Source of the DNA: Peptostreptococcus sp. D1
GTDB lineage: Bacteria > Bacillota > Clostridia > Peptostreptococcales > Peptostreptococcaceae
Direction of reading: 5' to 3'
Length of the DNA: 64,000 nucleotides
Assembly (NCBI RefSeq): GCF_900112955.1
Contig: NZ_FONP01000001.1
Location: forward strand, 124,001-188,000
Positions 45,601 through 55,914 of this stretch are shown here, one piece after another. Under the pieces are notes generated by a model, which was not told the DNA's origin, did no database searches, and was given only the letters and a program-made list of their open reading frames with translations. The stretch's first letter is position 1. Every line of letters starts with the position of its first letter. The position numbers and the translations under genes were made by a program.

Positions 45601-46122
45601 TTATTCTTCAGAATAATGAACTAAAGTATTTACATTATAACCATCAAGCTTTTTTCTACCATCTAAGAAGTCCAGTTCAATCAAAAATTCTATAGAAACC
45701 ACTTCTCCACCAAGCTTTTCAATCAATTTTGTGGTAGCTGCAACAGTTCCACCTGTAGCCAATAAATCGTCAACTATTGCTACACGCATCCCTTTTGTTA
45801 TCGCATCCTCGTGTATTTCAAGAACATCTGTTCCATATTCAAGGCTATATTCATAGGATTCTACTTTTCCAGGCAATTTTCCTGGTTTTCTTATCGGTAC
45901 AAAGCCTACACCCAGGTTATATGCAACAGGTGTTCCTAGAATGAAGCCTCTGGCCTCAGGTCCTACAATAATATCCACATTATGCTTTCTAAGATTCTCG
46001 GATATACAATCAACTGTATATCTAAAGGCTTCTCCATCCTTTAAAAGTGTTGTAATATCCTTAAATCCAATCCCTGGCTTTGGAAAATCCTTAATTTCTC
46101 TAATTTTTTTTGATAAGTCCAT
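45601..46122 (-). CDS. apt: adenine phosphoribosyltransferase
   Basis: A 173-residue salvage enzyme converting adenine plus PRPP to AMP. The PRPP loop [15 protein letters not shown] (about residues 118-132), the [15 protein letters not shown] block and the start [21 protein letters not shown] are diagnostic. ATG at 46122 follows GGAGGGAAGC. Sits between recJ and rel. Confidence 0.96.
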   Translation of the reverse strand: MDLSKKIREIKDFPKPGIGFKDITTLLKDGEAFRYTVDCISENLRKHNVDIIVGPEARGFILGTPVAYNLGVGFVPIRKPGKLPGKVESYEYSLEYGTDVLEIHEDAITKGMRVAIVDDLLATGGTVAATTKLIEKLGGEVVSIEFLIELDFLDGRKKLDGYNVNTLVHYSEE

Positions 46123-46263
46123 GCTTCCCTCCATAAATATTTATATATTTAGTCTATATTTATTTTATTTTCTTTTAATATTATTCAATTCGATTGTATA
46201 TGATTAAATCTCTATATGTTTAATATAATTCTTTACATTTAATTTAATCTAATCAATACCAAT

Positions 46264-48720
46264 TTAATCCAAGCTGTACATTTTAATGAATTTTTCTAAA
46301 TCACTAGATATCTTTTTTACGATAACATTGTCTTCAAGGTTTACCTTTTTTTCAGGTCTTGGCAACAGCTTGAAGCTGACAGCTCCATTTTCCAAATTGA
46401 TATTAAAATCTATTAGATCTTCTGTTTTCAAAATATTGATAATCAACAATGCACTAACTACTGGTACTCCAGTATTTTCGACCAGTTCTCCAATATTTAG
46501 CTCACCAATTGACAGATTGTCCAAATACTTGTAAACTCTAACAAATTTATCTCTGTCAAATTTCATGCTAGAAAATTCTCTCATTAAATGCACAAAATCA
46601 CTTTCATTAACATTCATAATGATATCAGTATTTTCATCTTTTTCTTCAAGTATATAATAAACTTCATCTAAATTATTTGGATAATCATACATAATAATTT
46701 TATTATATCCTTTAATATCTCTTTTATCAATATTTGATATGAAAATGAACTCTATTTTTTCATTGTTCAATATATTTATGTCGGAAAATAATCTAAACAT
46801 TCCGTTTAAGGTATTTATAATAATCAAATTTTTTCCATCGAATAATTCGGCTATATTTTCCACTCTTTTATTATTACGATTGATTATGTTATCTACAATT
46901 TTGGATGGTCTTTCTAAATAATAATGATTGTTGGCACAATCACTATTATTATCATTTATTACCCTCTCACAATAGCTCAAAACATTATTAGCATACTCAC
47001 GAAAAAAATTAGTATGTTTATAAACCGACCTTGTTTTATTTAACCTAATGTCCTTTATTAAAAGCTGAACTTTTGTACTTCCATTGAATGTATTTTTATC
47101 CGCCTTAAATACCAAATCTATACTGTCTCCAGCTTCAAATAATTCCGATAAATGAGCCATACCAAATCCCACACACTCGAAGCTTTTTTCTTTTTCAATG
47201 CCTATCTTCAAATGTTTTTTATCTTTTCCAATAAGATATTTGCTTTTAACAATGCAGTCCCTCATCAAAAAATACGGTGTTGGATTATTGATTCCGAATG
47301 GTTCCAAGTCATGAAGGCTATCCACAAATTCTAGATTAAGACTATCCTCAGATATTTCATATTCAATTTTAATTTCCTCAATCAAGTCTTCATTTGACAA
47401 AGAATATTCTGCAGCATGGTTTAGCCTAACTCTTATATTTTCGATATCCTCTTCCTTTACTGTCATTCCAGCAGCTTGCTCATGACCACCAAATTTAATC
47501 ATATATTCCTTACATTGAAGCAGTGCTGAAAACAAGTCAAAGCCTTTAATGGATCTTGCAGAGCCAACTGCCACACCATCTTCTATACACAACAAAACAC
47601 AAGGCTTATAATACTTTTCAGTTATTTTCGAAGCTACAATACCTATTATTCCATGATGCCATCCCTCAGAAGCCAAGACGAGTACTTTGTCATTGCTAGA
47701 GCTATTTTTTTCAATCAGCTCCTCCGCTTTTAAAAAAATAGCTGATTCTATTTCTTGTCTTTTCGAGTTATTAATATCCATAATTTCGGCAATTCGCTTT
47801 GCCTCCTCTGTATCCTTTGTCGTAAATAACTTAACCCCCAAATTTGAAAAGCCTAGCCTTCCGGAAGCGTTAATTCTTGGTCCCAATGCAAATCCCAAAT
47901 GTGAGCTATTAATCTTTGTATCCACCAATCCACATACTTCAATAAGAGCCTTCATTCCGATATTTTCGCCTTTTCCTATCATTTCAAAACCATTTTTTAC
48001 AATGATCCTATTTTCATCTAGAACAGGCATCATGTCACATATTGTAGCAATCGAAACTATTTCCAGATACTTGTAGATATCCTTGTAAAAATCATCTCCG
48101 CTCAAAGCATGAATTAATTTAAAAGCAATTCCACAGCCACATAAACCTTTAAAAGGATAATCACAATCAGGTCTTTTATGGTCGATTACTGCAACCGCAT
48201 TCGGAAGTCTTTCCTGACATTCATGATGATCAGTTATTATAACATCTATTCCTTTTTCTCTAGCATATTCCACCTCGTTTACAGACGTAATTCCGCAATC
48301 TACCGTAATTATCAAATCTGCATTATTTTCTTTTAAATAGTCGATCGCATCTGTATTAAGTCCATATCCTTCTTCTAGCCTGTTCGGAATATAAAAATCT
48401 ACGTTTTTGTATCCGATATTATCAAAAAATATCATCATAATTGATGTTGAAGATACTCCATCAACATCATAATCGCCGTAAACAAATATTTTTTCATTTC
48501 TCGAAAAAGCTGAATATATTCTTTCGACTGCTTTATCCATATCTTTAAGCAAAAATGGATTTCTTAAAAAATCTAGATTTGGATTTAAAAACATATCTAG
48601 ACCATCGTCTGCAACCGATCTATTTATCATTATTTGAGCAATTTCATCCGAAATTCCCTTTTCAATTGTAAACTTATTGCCACTGGGCTTAGATTTACAT
48701 TTTAATGTCCATTTTTTCAT
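46264..48720 (-). CDS. recJ: single-stranded-DNA-specific exonuclease RecJ
   Basis: An 818-residue DHH/DHHA1 nuclease. Motif I YGDYDVDGVSSTS, motif II VDCGIT, motif III ITDHHECQERLPNA, then DHHA1 with KFGGHEQAAGMTV and an OB-fold at about residues 440-560. An extra C-terminal 250 residues resemble the RecJ C-terminal domain seen in Firmicutes, here divergent. Works in recombination and mismatch repair. Weak ribosome binding site before the ATG. First gene of the apt-rel cluster. Confidence 0.94.
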   Translation of the reverse strand: MKKWTLKCKSKPSGNKFTIEKGISDEIAQIMINRSVADDGLDMFLNPNLDFLRNPFLLKDMDKAVERIYSAFSRNEKIFVYGDYDVDGVSSTSIMMIFFDNIGYKNVDFYIPNRLEEGYGLNTDAIDYLKENNADLIITVDCGITSVNEVEYAREKGIDVIITDHHECQERLPNAVAVIDHKRPDCDYPFKGLCGCGIAFKLIHALSGDDFYKDIYKYLEIVSIATICDMMPVLDENRIIVKNGFEMIGKGENIGMKALIEVCGLVDTKINSSHLGFALGPRINASGRLGFSNLGVKLFTTKDTEEAKRIAEIMDINNSKRQEIESAIFLKAEELIEKNSSSNDKVLVLASEGWHHGIIGIVASKITEKYYKPCVLLCIEDGVAVGSARSIKGFDLFSALLQCKEYMIKFGGHEQAAGMTVKEEDIENIRVRLNHAAEYSLSNEDLIEEIKIEYEISEDSLNLEFVDSLHDLEPFGINNPTPYFLMRDCIVKSKYLIGKDKKHLKIGIEKEKSFECVGFGMAHLSELFEAGDSIDLVFKADKNTFNGSTKVQLLIKDIRLNKTRSVYKHTNFFREYANNVLSYCERVINDNNSDCANNHYYLERPSKIVDNIINRNNKRVENIAELFDGKNLIIINTLNGMFRLFSDINILNNEKIEFIFISNIDKRDIKGYNKIIMYDYPNNLDEVYYILEEKDENTDIIMNVNESDFVHLMREFSSMKFDRDKFVRVYKYLDNLSIGELNIGELVENTGVPVVSALLIINILKTEDLIDFNINLENGAVSFKLLPRPEKKVNLEDNVIVKKISSDLEKFIKMYSLD

Positions 48721-48830
48721 ACTTTATTTACCTTTATTTTAATACTCATTTGTTTTGTTTCTAATTCATTTTATTTATAATTTGTTTTGCATCTAATTTT
48801 TATACACTCATTTATATATTTTATTAATTT

Positions 48831-50495
48831 TTATCTATTTTTGTAGTTATCTTTCAAAATCATGAAAATGAGAACTATGCCTATTATAAACGATAGAATA
48901 AATCCACTTATACTTACATATCTTATCGTGGCATTCTTTTCGATATTAGAGGATGCCAATATCAATGACGATCCAATAATACATGCAGCCAGCGTGATGC
49001 TCATAGATATCAGCGTCATAAGCTTTCTAATTGACTCCTCCAGCTTTGGAGATTTAAATTCTCCTATATCCAGCTTCATATTGTTTTTTTCTAGAATTCC
49101 CAGTATCGTCTTTATTTGATTCGGCACTCTGATTAAATCATAATAATACTCATCCAAATTGTATTTTGCATTCTTTAGATTTCTTTTTAAATCTAGCTTC
49201 TCTTGCTTATAATATTTTAGGTATGAACTAGCGATTGTCTCTACGCTAAAATCTTTATATAGACCTCTCGCCGTACCCTCCAAAGTGACAATCGTTTTAC
49301 CTAATATAACAAGCTGAGAAGGCAATGTAATCCTGTAATTCCTCATAAACCTAAAGACTTCATCCAAAATTTCAGCAATACTCAGCTTGTCAAAAGGAAT
49401 ATCGTAATAATAGTGAATCAAAAGCAACAAATCTCGTCTTAGCATCTCGTCATTGTTATTGGCTGGCAATGCATTCATATCTGTCAAAATACGAATAAGC
49501 TTATCAATATTTTTGCTAGTAGAAGATAAAATAAGCTGGTTTAAGTATGATAGAGTTCTGTCGTCAATAATTCCAATCATCCCAAAATCCACATATGCAA
49601 TTCTATCATCATCCATTATAAAGATATTTCCTGGATGTGGATCCGCATGAAAAAAACCACATGTCATTACCTGCCTAAAAAAGGATTTAACTCCTCTTTC
49701 TACAATTGCCTTCTTTTCATAATCAGTCTTATTATGCTTGTCAATATCAGAAAGACATATCCCCTCAATCTTTTCCATAACCAACATTTTTTTTGTCGTA
49801 TAGTCATTATATATCTCTGGAATAACTACTTCTCTACTGTGCTTGAAAATGCTGCCAAGCTTCATTCCATTAACAGCTTCAAATTTATAATCCAACTCCC
49901 TAATTAGTTGAATCTCCATCTCAGAGATAAACTCATAAATATCTATGTTCCAATCTTTTTTAAGCATATCCAAATTGCTTGATATTCTTTTTAATATGCT
50001 AATATCAGCTTTTATTATATTGTCAATTCCGGGTCTTTGCACCTTGATTACAACTTTTTTTCCATCCTTTAGCACACCTTCATATACCTGACCAATGGAA
50101 GCTGCTGCAATAGGCTTTGAGCTTATAAATGAAAAAACGTCCTCTATACTGGAGCCCAACTCCTCTTCAATAATTTCCATCGCAATCGTATCATCAAAAG
50201 GCTCTACGTCATCCCTCAATTTACTCAACTCTTCAATTATCTCATCGTCAAAGATATCTTTTCTGGTGCTTACAATTTGCCCTATTTTTATATATGTAGG
50301 TCCTAGCTCTTCAAAAGCGCGTCTCAAACGTTGACCAGTTGTCATGGCTTTGACATCGTCTTTTGGAGCCCTTGTTATTATCTTTCCCGCAACCGAATCC
50401 TTGTTTAGCTTATCAACGATAAAGCCAAACCCATATTTAATAAGTACTGATGCAATTTCTCTATATCTTCCAAGATATTTATAGCTTACTCTCAT
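48831..50495 (-). CDS. ABC1/UbiB-family atypical kinase
   Basis: A 554-residue protein. KxGQ motif TYIKIGQIVSTRKD, A-rich loop AAASIGQVYEG and catalytic FFHADPHPGNIFIMDD with IAYVDFGMIG mark the UbiB/AarF/ADCK kinase-like family. Two membrane helices lie at the C-terminus (about residues 495-550). In quinone producers it supports ubiquinone synthesis; in anaerobes like this the role is unclear and may concern isoprenoid lipid handling. Its ATG lies 3 bases after the SCIFF-maturase stop. Confidence 0.92.
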   Translation of the reverse strand: MRVSYKYLGRYREIASVLIKYGFGFIVDKLNKDSVAGKIITRAPKDDVKAMTTGQRLRRAFEELGPTYIKIGQIVSTRKDIFDDEIIEELSKLRDDVEPFDDTIAMEIIEEELGSSIEDVFSFISSKPIAAASIGQVYEGVLKDGKKVVIKVQRPGIDNIIKADISILKRISSNLDMLKKDWNIDIYEFISEMEIQLIRELDYKFEAVNGMKLGSIFKHSREVVIPEIYNDYTTKKMLVMEKIEGICLSDIDKHNKTDYEKKAIVERGVKSFFRQVMTCGFFHADPHPGNIFIMDDDRIAYVDFGMIGIIDDRTLSYLNQLILSSTSKNIDKLIRILTDMNALPANNNDEMLRRDLLLLIHYYYDIPFDKLSIAEILDEVFRFMRNYRITLPSQLVILGKTIVTLEGTARGLYKDFSVETIASSYLKYYKQEKLDLKRNLKNAKYNLDEYYYDLIRVPNQIKTILGILEKNNMKLDIGEFKSPKLEESIRKLMTLISMSITLAACIIGSSLILASSNIEKNATIRYVSISGFILSFIIGIVLIFMILKDNYKNR

Positions 50496-50498
50496 ATA

Positions 50499-51872
50499 TT
50501 ACTCACCCTCAGTCAATAACTTAGCCTGTATCATTATCGCACACTCTGTTCTTTTCTTTTGCATTTCACACCCCAAATAATAAGGCTTTGAAATATCACC
50601 ATTAAAGTTTATCGCATTTGCGTGGCAACCACCAGAGCAATAAAACTTATTCCAACAGGTCTTGCACTTTTCTTTATTATATACATGAGCATTTTTAAAC
50701 ATACTCTTTACACTTTCCGGAATTAGAATTTCAGTATCATTTATATTTCCCAAAATAAATTCATCCTTACCAACAAATTGATGACATGGAAAAATATCTC
50801 CATTAGGGACTACTGAAAGATACTCATTTCCAGCACCACAGCCAGTAATTCTCTTAATAACACATGGTCCCTGATTCAAATCTACCATAAAGTGAAAAAA
50901 TTTAAATTTTTCACCTCTCAATTGTCTTTTCGCAAGTATATCTGCATAGCTTTCATATTCCTCAAAGATCTTAGGCAAATCCTCTTCTCTAAGAGCAAAT
51001 GGATTTGATTCATCATCTACAACTGGTTCAATTGAAGTCAATTCAAATCCCAAATCAGAAAAATGCTCGATATCCTTTGAAAAGTCAAGATTATCTCTAG
51101 TGAATGTACCTCTTACGTAATAAAATTTATCCTTTGATCTCTGTCTTACAAGCTTTTGGAACTTTGGAACTATAACATCATAGCTTCCTCTATCATTGAC
51201 TGTTGGTCTCATTAAGTCATTTATTTCTCGTCTTCCATCAAGCGACAAGACCACATTATGCATATGCTCATTTATAAAATCTATTTTCTCGTCATCCAAT
51301 AGCACTCCATTTGTCGTTATTGTAAACCTGATGTTTTTATTTGCAGGAAGCTCTTTTTCCCTACCATATTTAACTAATTCTTTTACGACATCCCAATTCA
51401 TCAATGGTTCACCACCAAAGAAATCTATCTCAAGATTTCTTCTATTGCCACTATTTTCAATCAAAAAATCTATTGCCTTTTTTCCTATATCTAGTGGCAT
51501 CAGCTCTGCTTTACCACCAAAATCACCTTGCTTTGCAAAACAATATTTGCACTTCAAGTTACAATCGTGAGCAACATTTAGACATAGAGCCTTAACCACT
51601 GGTTTTCTATCTACAAAGCTTGGATGTAGCTCATATTCATCTTCACTGTATAGCAATCCCTCTTCAACCAATTGCTTGATTTCATTATACGATTCGTCGA
51701 TTTGCTCCTCTTTGTATTCGCTTCGCAAAATATTCTTTATTTCATCAATAGATTTGTCCTCATAATAATCTAATACCTTATATGTTATATCATCAACAAC
51801 ATGAACAGCTCCACCATTTACATCTATCACTATGTTGAGTCCATTCATGTTATATTTATGTATCATTTTCAA
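50499..51872 (-). CDS. scfB: SCIFF-type thioether-forming radical SAM maturase
   Basis: A 457-residue radical SAM/SPASM enzyme. An N-terminal RRE-like peptide-binding domain (residues 1-85) leads to CNLKCKYCFAKQG (about residue 104), GGEPLMNWDVVKELV, and the SPASM cysteines CGAGNEYLSVVPNGDIFPCHQF, CKTCWNKFYCSGGCHA and a final C in LGCEMQKKRTEC. These match the family that makes thioether crosslinks in the six-cysteine SCIFF peptide of Clostridia. TTG start after AAGGAGG. The SCIFF precursor, normally just upstream, is not found in the adjoining region. Confidence 0.88.
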   Translation of the reverse strand: MKMIHKYNMNGLNIVIDVNGGAVHVVDDITYKVLDYYEDKSIDEIKNILRSEYKEEQIDESYNEIKQLVEEGLLYSEDEYELHPSFVDRKPVVKALCLNVAHDCNLKCKYCFAKQGDFGGKAELMPLDIGKKAIDFLIENSGNRRNLEIDFFGGEPLMNWDVVKELVKYGREKELPANKNIRFTITTNGVLLDDEKIDFINEHMHNVVLSLDGRREINDLMRPTVNDRGSYDVIVPKFQKLVRQRSKDKFYYVRGTFTRDNLDFSKDIEHFSDLGFELTSIEPVVDDESNPFALREEDLPKIFEEYESYADILAKRQLRGEKFKFFHFMVDLNQGPCVIKRITGCGAGNEYLSVVPNGDIFPCHQFVGKDEFILGNINDTEILIPESVKSMFKNAHVYNKEKCKTCWNKFYCSGGCHANAINFNGDISKPYYLGCEMQKKRTECAIMIQAKLLTEGE

Positions 51873-51906
51873 ATTTTTTCCTCCTTGATATAATTTCCAT
51901 CTGTAT

Positions 51907-51935
51907 ATTATACCATATTTTTAGCACTAATTACT
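51907..51935 (-). promoter_or_regulatory. extended -10 promoter of the maturase gene
   Basis: Reverse strand TGGTATAAT (TGn extension plus perfect -10 at 51907-51912), about 35 bases before the maturase start. A poor -35 (AGTAAT) lies 17 bases further up. Confidence 0.5.
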
Positions 51936-51975
51936 AGAATTACAAAAGGTTACATCATTAGAGAAAATATTTTTT

Positions 51976-52005
51976 TTGTATTTTCATTATGTTTTGTGAT
52001 ATAAT
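51976..52005 (+). promoter_or_regulatory. promoter of the lipoprotein gene
   Basis: -35 TTGTAT (51976-51981), spacer 18, -10 TATAAT (52000-52005), 31 bases before the TTG start. Confidence 0.6.
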
Positions 52006-52036
52006 GAACATAATTAGTGTATGGGAGGTGTATGTA

Positions 52037-53032
52037 TTGAAGCTTTTTATGAAAACTCTGGCTTCATTGTTGTCTGTCACGCTCGTTGCAACCTCACTTG
52101 CAGCTTGCTCGAAGAAAAGCACAGATGAACCAGATAAAACACAAACGACTACTACGAAAATTGAATATATAACTGAAATAACAAAGGAAAATGTTGAAGA
52201 CATTGTAATTGAATACAAGGAAGTTCTTTCTTACTACAATGATTTGAAAAATAATCTTAAAATTTTGAGCGATATAAGCAAAGATCCTCAGCTTGAAAGG
52301 GATGCTATCACTGCAAAGGACTCAATAAAAAACGGAGAGACCCTGCTGGGCAATCTCACTACAAAATATAAGCCTTTGTTTGATGCAAAGGAAGTATTGA
52401 AAAAGATGTATTCAATTTCTTTGGAAATGTCAGACAGTGTTGTCAATGACTCTGCTACATATGAAAAAAAATTAAAAGAATACGACGAGCTATTTAAGGA
52501 TTTCAAGAAAAGGATGGATCAAATAAGAACTGATATTGAAAAAATAAGAGGCAAGTCCCCTACTCAGGATGAGCCTTTAGATCCAAACGCTGAAAACAAG
52601 GATAAAAATACCGATGTAAACAAATCAAGCGATAAGGACAATAAAAATAAGTCAAAAGACAGCTCTTCAAGCAAGTCAGAAGACACTAACAATGGCTCTA
52701 GTAAGAATAATTCGTCTTCAAGCAATTCTGGAAAAGCATCTGGATCAAACAGTCAAAATAGCGGAAAGGATCAAATAATATCAGAAAATAGTAGCGAGTT
52801 TGTTCCAAAGGTTTCTAGTCTTAACAGCAGTATAAGAGGTGAAATCAAGAATGCAGGTTATAGTGCTGGTACCAGCTACAAGCAAAGTGGTGGAGATGCA
52901 TCAAATTTAAAACAAGTAGCGGCTCAAATGTTTAATGATATTGAGGGTGATAATCCAATCAATTCAAGTCAAATAGCTGAAGCTAGACAAATATTTGTAA
53001 ACGCATTTATTAGTGCATATAATTCAAATTAA
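52037..53032 (+). CDS. lipoprotein with Ser/Asn/Lys-rich linker
   Basis: A 331-residue lipoprotein: signal sequence with lipobox LAAC (about residue 26), an alpha-helical segment to about residue 170 (possible coiled coil: DIVIEYKEVLSYYNDLKNNLKIL), then a low-complexity linker of about 80 residues (DKDNKNKSKDSSSSKSED, SSNSGKASGSNSQNSGKD) and a C-terminal domain of about 75 residues. The linker looks like a wall-spanning spacer. TTG at 52037 chosen, 6 bases after GGGAGGTG. Monocistronic, with a strong terminator. Function unknown. Confidence 0.75.
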   Translation: MKLFMKTLASLLSVTLVATSLAACSKKSTDEPDKTQTTTTKIEYITEITKENVEDIVIEYKEVLSYYNDLKNNLKILSDISKDPQLERDAITAKDSIKNGETLLGNLTTKYKPLFDAKEVLKKMYSISLEMSDSVVNDSATYEKKLKEYDELFKDFKKRMDQIRTDIEKIRGKSPTQDEPLDPNAENKDKNTDVNKSSDKDNKNKSKDSSSSKSEDTNNGSSKNNSSSSNSGKASGSNSQNSGKDQIISENSSEFVPKVSSLNSSIRGEIKNAGYSAGTSYKQSGGDASNLKQVAAQMFNDIEGDNPINSSQIAEARQIFVNAFISAYNSN

Positions 53033-53064
53033 CCATAAAAAATATTAACATCAAATATATAGTT

Positions 53065-53107
53065 TTAGAGCTGACCAAAAATAAATTTTTGGTCAGCTCT
53101 TTTTTCG
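53065..53107 (+). terminator. rho-independent terminator of the lipoprotein gene
   Basis: Stem AGAGCTGACCAAAAAT/TTTTGGTCAGCTCT with T-run, 33 bases after the stop. Confidence 0.9.
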
Positions 53108-53297
53108 AAAATTCATTTTTTATAATACATCATAATTATCAATGAATCTATAAATAGTATGTCATATTAAAATAGAATTTTATAAAATATTGGTCATTTT
53201 TATATTTTTTCATAAAAAAGACTAGACTTATACAATAAAATATGATAATATTTTATATAGAAAAAGGTTTTCTAAAATAAAACGGAGGTACAAACTT

Positions 53298-53948
53298 ATG
53301 TTGGGTGATGTTGTTAGATATAATTTTTTTGCTCTAGATAATGTTGACAAAGATACTTACTCTTTGGATTATGCAATTGTTTTAGATATTGATGAAAAGA
53401 ATAATACAACAAAGATTTTACCAATCTCAAACAAGTTTCACAAGGAATCGATAGAATCTTTTTGTATCGGTTACATCCCAGGTTTTGTTGAAGTAAAAAA
53501 TGAAGGCTACGTGAACAATAAACAGTATGTTCATTTCAACAAAGTTATTGATGTTAATGATAATGAATTATACCCTGTTCATGAACAGGATTTGTGTGGC
53601 AATATATCTAAGGATGACAGCGGTTCTCCAATCAATGTCGCTTTGGATATTGAGCAACTAGAAAAAATTGTTAAGAAGTATCGTATTTATGAAATAGGCG
53701 AAGAAAAAAATTTAATTAACCTGTTGATGAAATCTGATGCCCACTACGAGCTTTCAAATGATACAGATATAGAAAAGTTACAGAAAATCAGTAGCTTAAA
53801 AATGGAAAAATATAGAGAATATAATTTCAATAATAACAAGATTATTGTTTTCTTTGTCGATGGAAAGAGATATTCAGTTAAGCTTACAAAAACTGATAAT
53901 CTTGATTTGAACTCAAGAAACAACAGACTAAAAACTATTCTAAATTAG
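53298..53948 (+). CDS. hypothetical protein, 216 aa
   Basis: A soluble acidic protein. The first 100 residues, MLGDVVRYNFFALDNVDKDT then SLDYAIVLDIDEKNN and TKILPISNKFHKES, have a PemK/MazF-like rhythm (G-D-V-V start and strand pattern), but no key catalytic residue can be assigned. The C-terminal 80 residues are helical, with a final strand pair (IIVFFVDGKRYSVKL). ATG after CGGAGGTACAAACTT. Monocistronic between two terminators. No family is assigned. Confidence 0.65.
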   Translation: MLGDVVRYNFFALDNVDKDTYSLDYAIVLDIDEKNNTTKILPISNKFHKESIESFCIGYIPGFVEVKNEGYVNNKQYVHFNKVIDVNDNELYPVHEQDLCGNISKDDSGSPINVALDIEQLEKIVKKYRIYEIGEEKNLINLLMKSDAHYELSNDTDIEKLQKISSLKMEKYREYNFNNNKIIVFFVDGKRYSVKLTKTDNLDLNSRNNRLKTILN

Positions 53949-54020
53949 TCTAATACAATTATTACGCTATTACGTTTTGTTTACAAAACTACCATAATCA
54001 CTTCAAAGTCTTTTTAGACT

Positions 54021-54060
54021 CTAAAAAATACTAGATTAATATCTAGTATTTTTTAGTTTT
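54021..54060. terminator. bidirectional terminator
   Basis: Stem AAAAAATACTAGA/TCTAGTATTTTTT, between the rightward 216-aa gene and the leftward ptsI. Confidence 0.75.
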
Positions 54061-54133
54061 TGTTTTTATTCAATTTTTTGTTTTTATTGTATATTTTTAT
54101 TTTTTTACTATAGGTTATTATTGTATATTTTTA

Positions 54134-55849
54134 TTATCTATTCGCTATAAAATTATCCATATAAGATTCGATTTCTTCCGCTGTAGATAAAGCTAAAATA
54201 TCTTCTGATAGCTTTTCCATATCGCTTTTACTTACAGAATTTATCAACCTTCTAGCTCTTAAGATAGAAATTGGAGACATCGAGAATTCATCCAATCCAA
54301 AGCCAAGTAGAATAGGAATCATCTTCTGATCACCAGCAGATTCTCCACACATTCCAACCCATTTTCCCTCAGCATGAGCGTTCTTTATAACCAATCTTAT
54401 CAATCGAAGAACTGCCGGATTAAATTGATTATAAAGATAACTGATTTTTTGGTTCATCCTATCAACTGCACATGTATACTGAATCAAATCATTTGTACCA
54501 ATAGAGAAAAAATCCACATGCTTTGCAAGTATATCAGAAATCACTGCAGCAGAAGGTATTTCTATCATCATTCCAATTTCAACATCATCAGAATAAGCTA
54601 CACCCTCTTTCTCAAGCTCGTGCTTTACATCCTCACACACTTTTTTTGCAGATAGCAATTCTTCCAATGAGGATATCATTGGAAACATTATTCTAAGCTT
54701 GCCAAACATTGATGCTCTATATAGTGCCCTCAATTGTGTTTTAAAAATATCAGTTCTATCCAAACACAATCTGATTGCTCTGTATCCCAAGAAGGGATTC
54801 ATTTCCTCATCCATTTCAAAATAGCTTAATTTTTTGTCTCCACCTATGTCAAGAGTTCTAATTACGATAGGCTTGCCATTCATACCTTCAAGCACTGCCC
54901 TATAAGCCTCAAACTGAACTTCTTCACTAGGAAGCTCATTGCTATCCATATACAAAAATTCTGTTCTATATAGACCAACACCCTCTGCATCATTTTTAAT
55001 AAGACCCTCTACGTCATTCGGAGTACCAATATTACCTGCCAGCTCAACAACCCTTCCATCAATAGTTATCGATTGTTTCCCCTTTAGAAGCTCAAGAGAT
55101 TTTTTATCGATCTCAAATGCTTTTTTCTTTTCAGTGTATAAATCTATTTCTAGCTGCGTTGGATTTATTATTACTTCGCCTTTGTCTCCATCAAAAATTA
55201 CAAATTCGCCATCGTTTGCCTTCTCTGTGATGTCATTTAATCCAACTATAGCAGCAATTTCAAGAGTCCTTGCCATAATAGCAGTATGAGAAGTTCGTCC
55301 ACCAATATTTGTCAAGAATCCCAACACCTTAGACTTATCCATAACAGCAGTATCAGAAGGAGTTAAGTCGTTAGCAACCAATATTACCTCTTCATCTAAG
55401 GATGACAAATCTACAACCTTTATCCCAAGAATATGTCTCAATACTCTATTTGTAACATCCTTTATGTCAGCAGCTCTTTCCCTCATATAATCATTGTCCA
55501 TAGATTCAAAAATAGAAACAAACATTTCCTTTACGCTGTCCAAAGCATATTCAGCGTTTACAGATTCATTTTTTATTTTATTTTCAGCCTCTCCAATAAA
55601 CTCTGGATCATCTAAAACCAACAGATGTGCACCAAATATTTCAGATTCCTCTTCGCCTAGCTCATTTTTAACTTTTTCTTTTACATTTTGAAGCTCAGCC
55701 TTTGAAATTTCCACTGCATCACTTAATTTTACAAGTTCTTTTTCAACATCAGAGTTTTCTCTCTTCTCGATTATCATCTCAGTATTTTCTAATACCAATA
55801 TTTTTCCTATCGCAATACCAGGAGATGCTCCAATACCTTTAATAACCAT
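54134..55849 (-). CDS. ptsI: PTS enzyme I
   Basis: A 571-residue phosphoenolpyruvate-protein phosphotransferase. The phospho-His is in GGRTSHTAIMAR (about residue 188). The PEP-binding half contains EGVGLYRTEFLYMD, VIRTLDIGGDKKL and FSIGTNDLIQYTCAVDR, with CGESAGDQK near the end. Passes phosphate from PEP to HPr in the cytoplasm. ATG after GAGGAGGAAAGATT, 65 bases downstream of ptsH; the two form the general PTS operon. Confidence 0.96.
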   Translation of the reverse strand: MVIKGIGASPGIAIGKILVLENTEMIIEKRENSDVEKELVKLSDAVEISKAELQNVKEKVKNELGEEESEIFGAHLLVLDDPEFIGEAENKIKNESVNAEYALDSVKEMFVSIFESMDNDYMRERAADIKDVTNRVLRHILGIKVVDLSSLDEEVILVANDLTPSDTAVMDKSKVLGFLTNIGGRTSHTAIMARTLEIAAIVGLNDITEKANDGEFVIFDGDKGEVIINPTQLEIDLYTEKKKAFEIDKKSLELLKGKQSITIDGRVVELAGNIGTPNDVEGLIKNDAEGVGLYRTEFLYMDSNELPSEEVQFEAYRAVLEGMNGKPIVIRTLDIGGDKKLSYFEMDEEMNPFLGYRAIRLCLDRTDIFKTQLRALYRASMFGKLRIMFPMISSLEELLSAKKVCEDVKHELEKEGVAYSDDVEIGMMIEIPSAAVISDILAKHVDFFSIGTNDLIQYTCAVDRMNQKISYLYNQFNPAVLRLIRLVIKNAHAEGKWVGMCGESAGDQKMIPILLGFGLDEFSMSPISILRARRLINSVSKSDMEKLSEDILALSTAEEIESYMDNFIANR

Positions 55850-55914
55850 AATCTTTCCTCCTCAAATAATACAAAAAATGCTAAGAGCAAAACCCTTAAC
55901 ATTTAAACCTTTAT

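Noticed and set aside
37456-46140. T-box riboswitch ahead of aspS, hisS or other genes of this operon
   Set aside because: No T-box sequence (TGG-ACC bulge with terminator) is visible; gaps between genes are too short.
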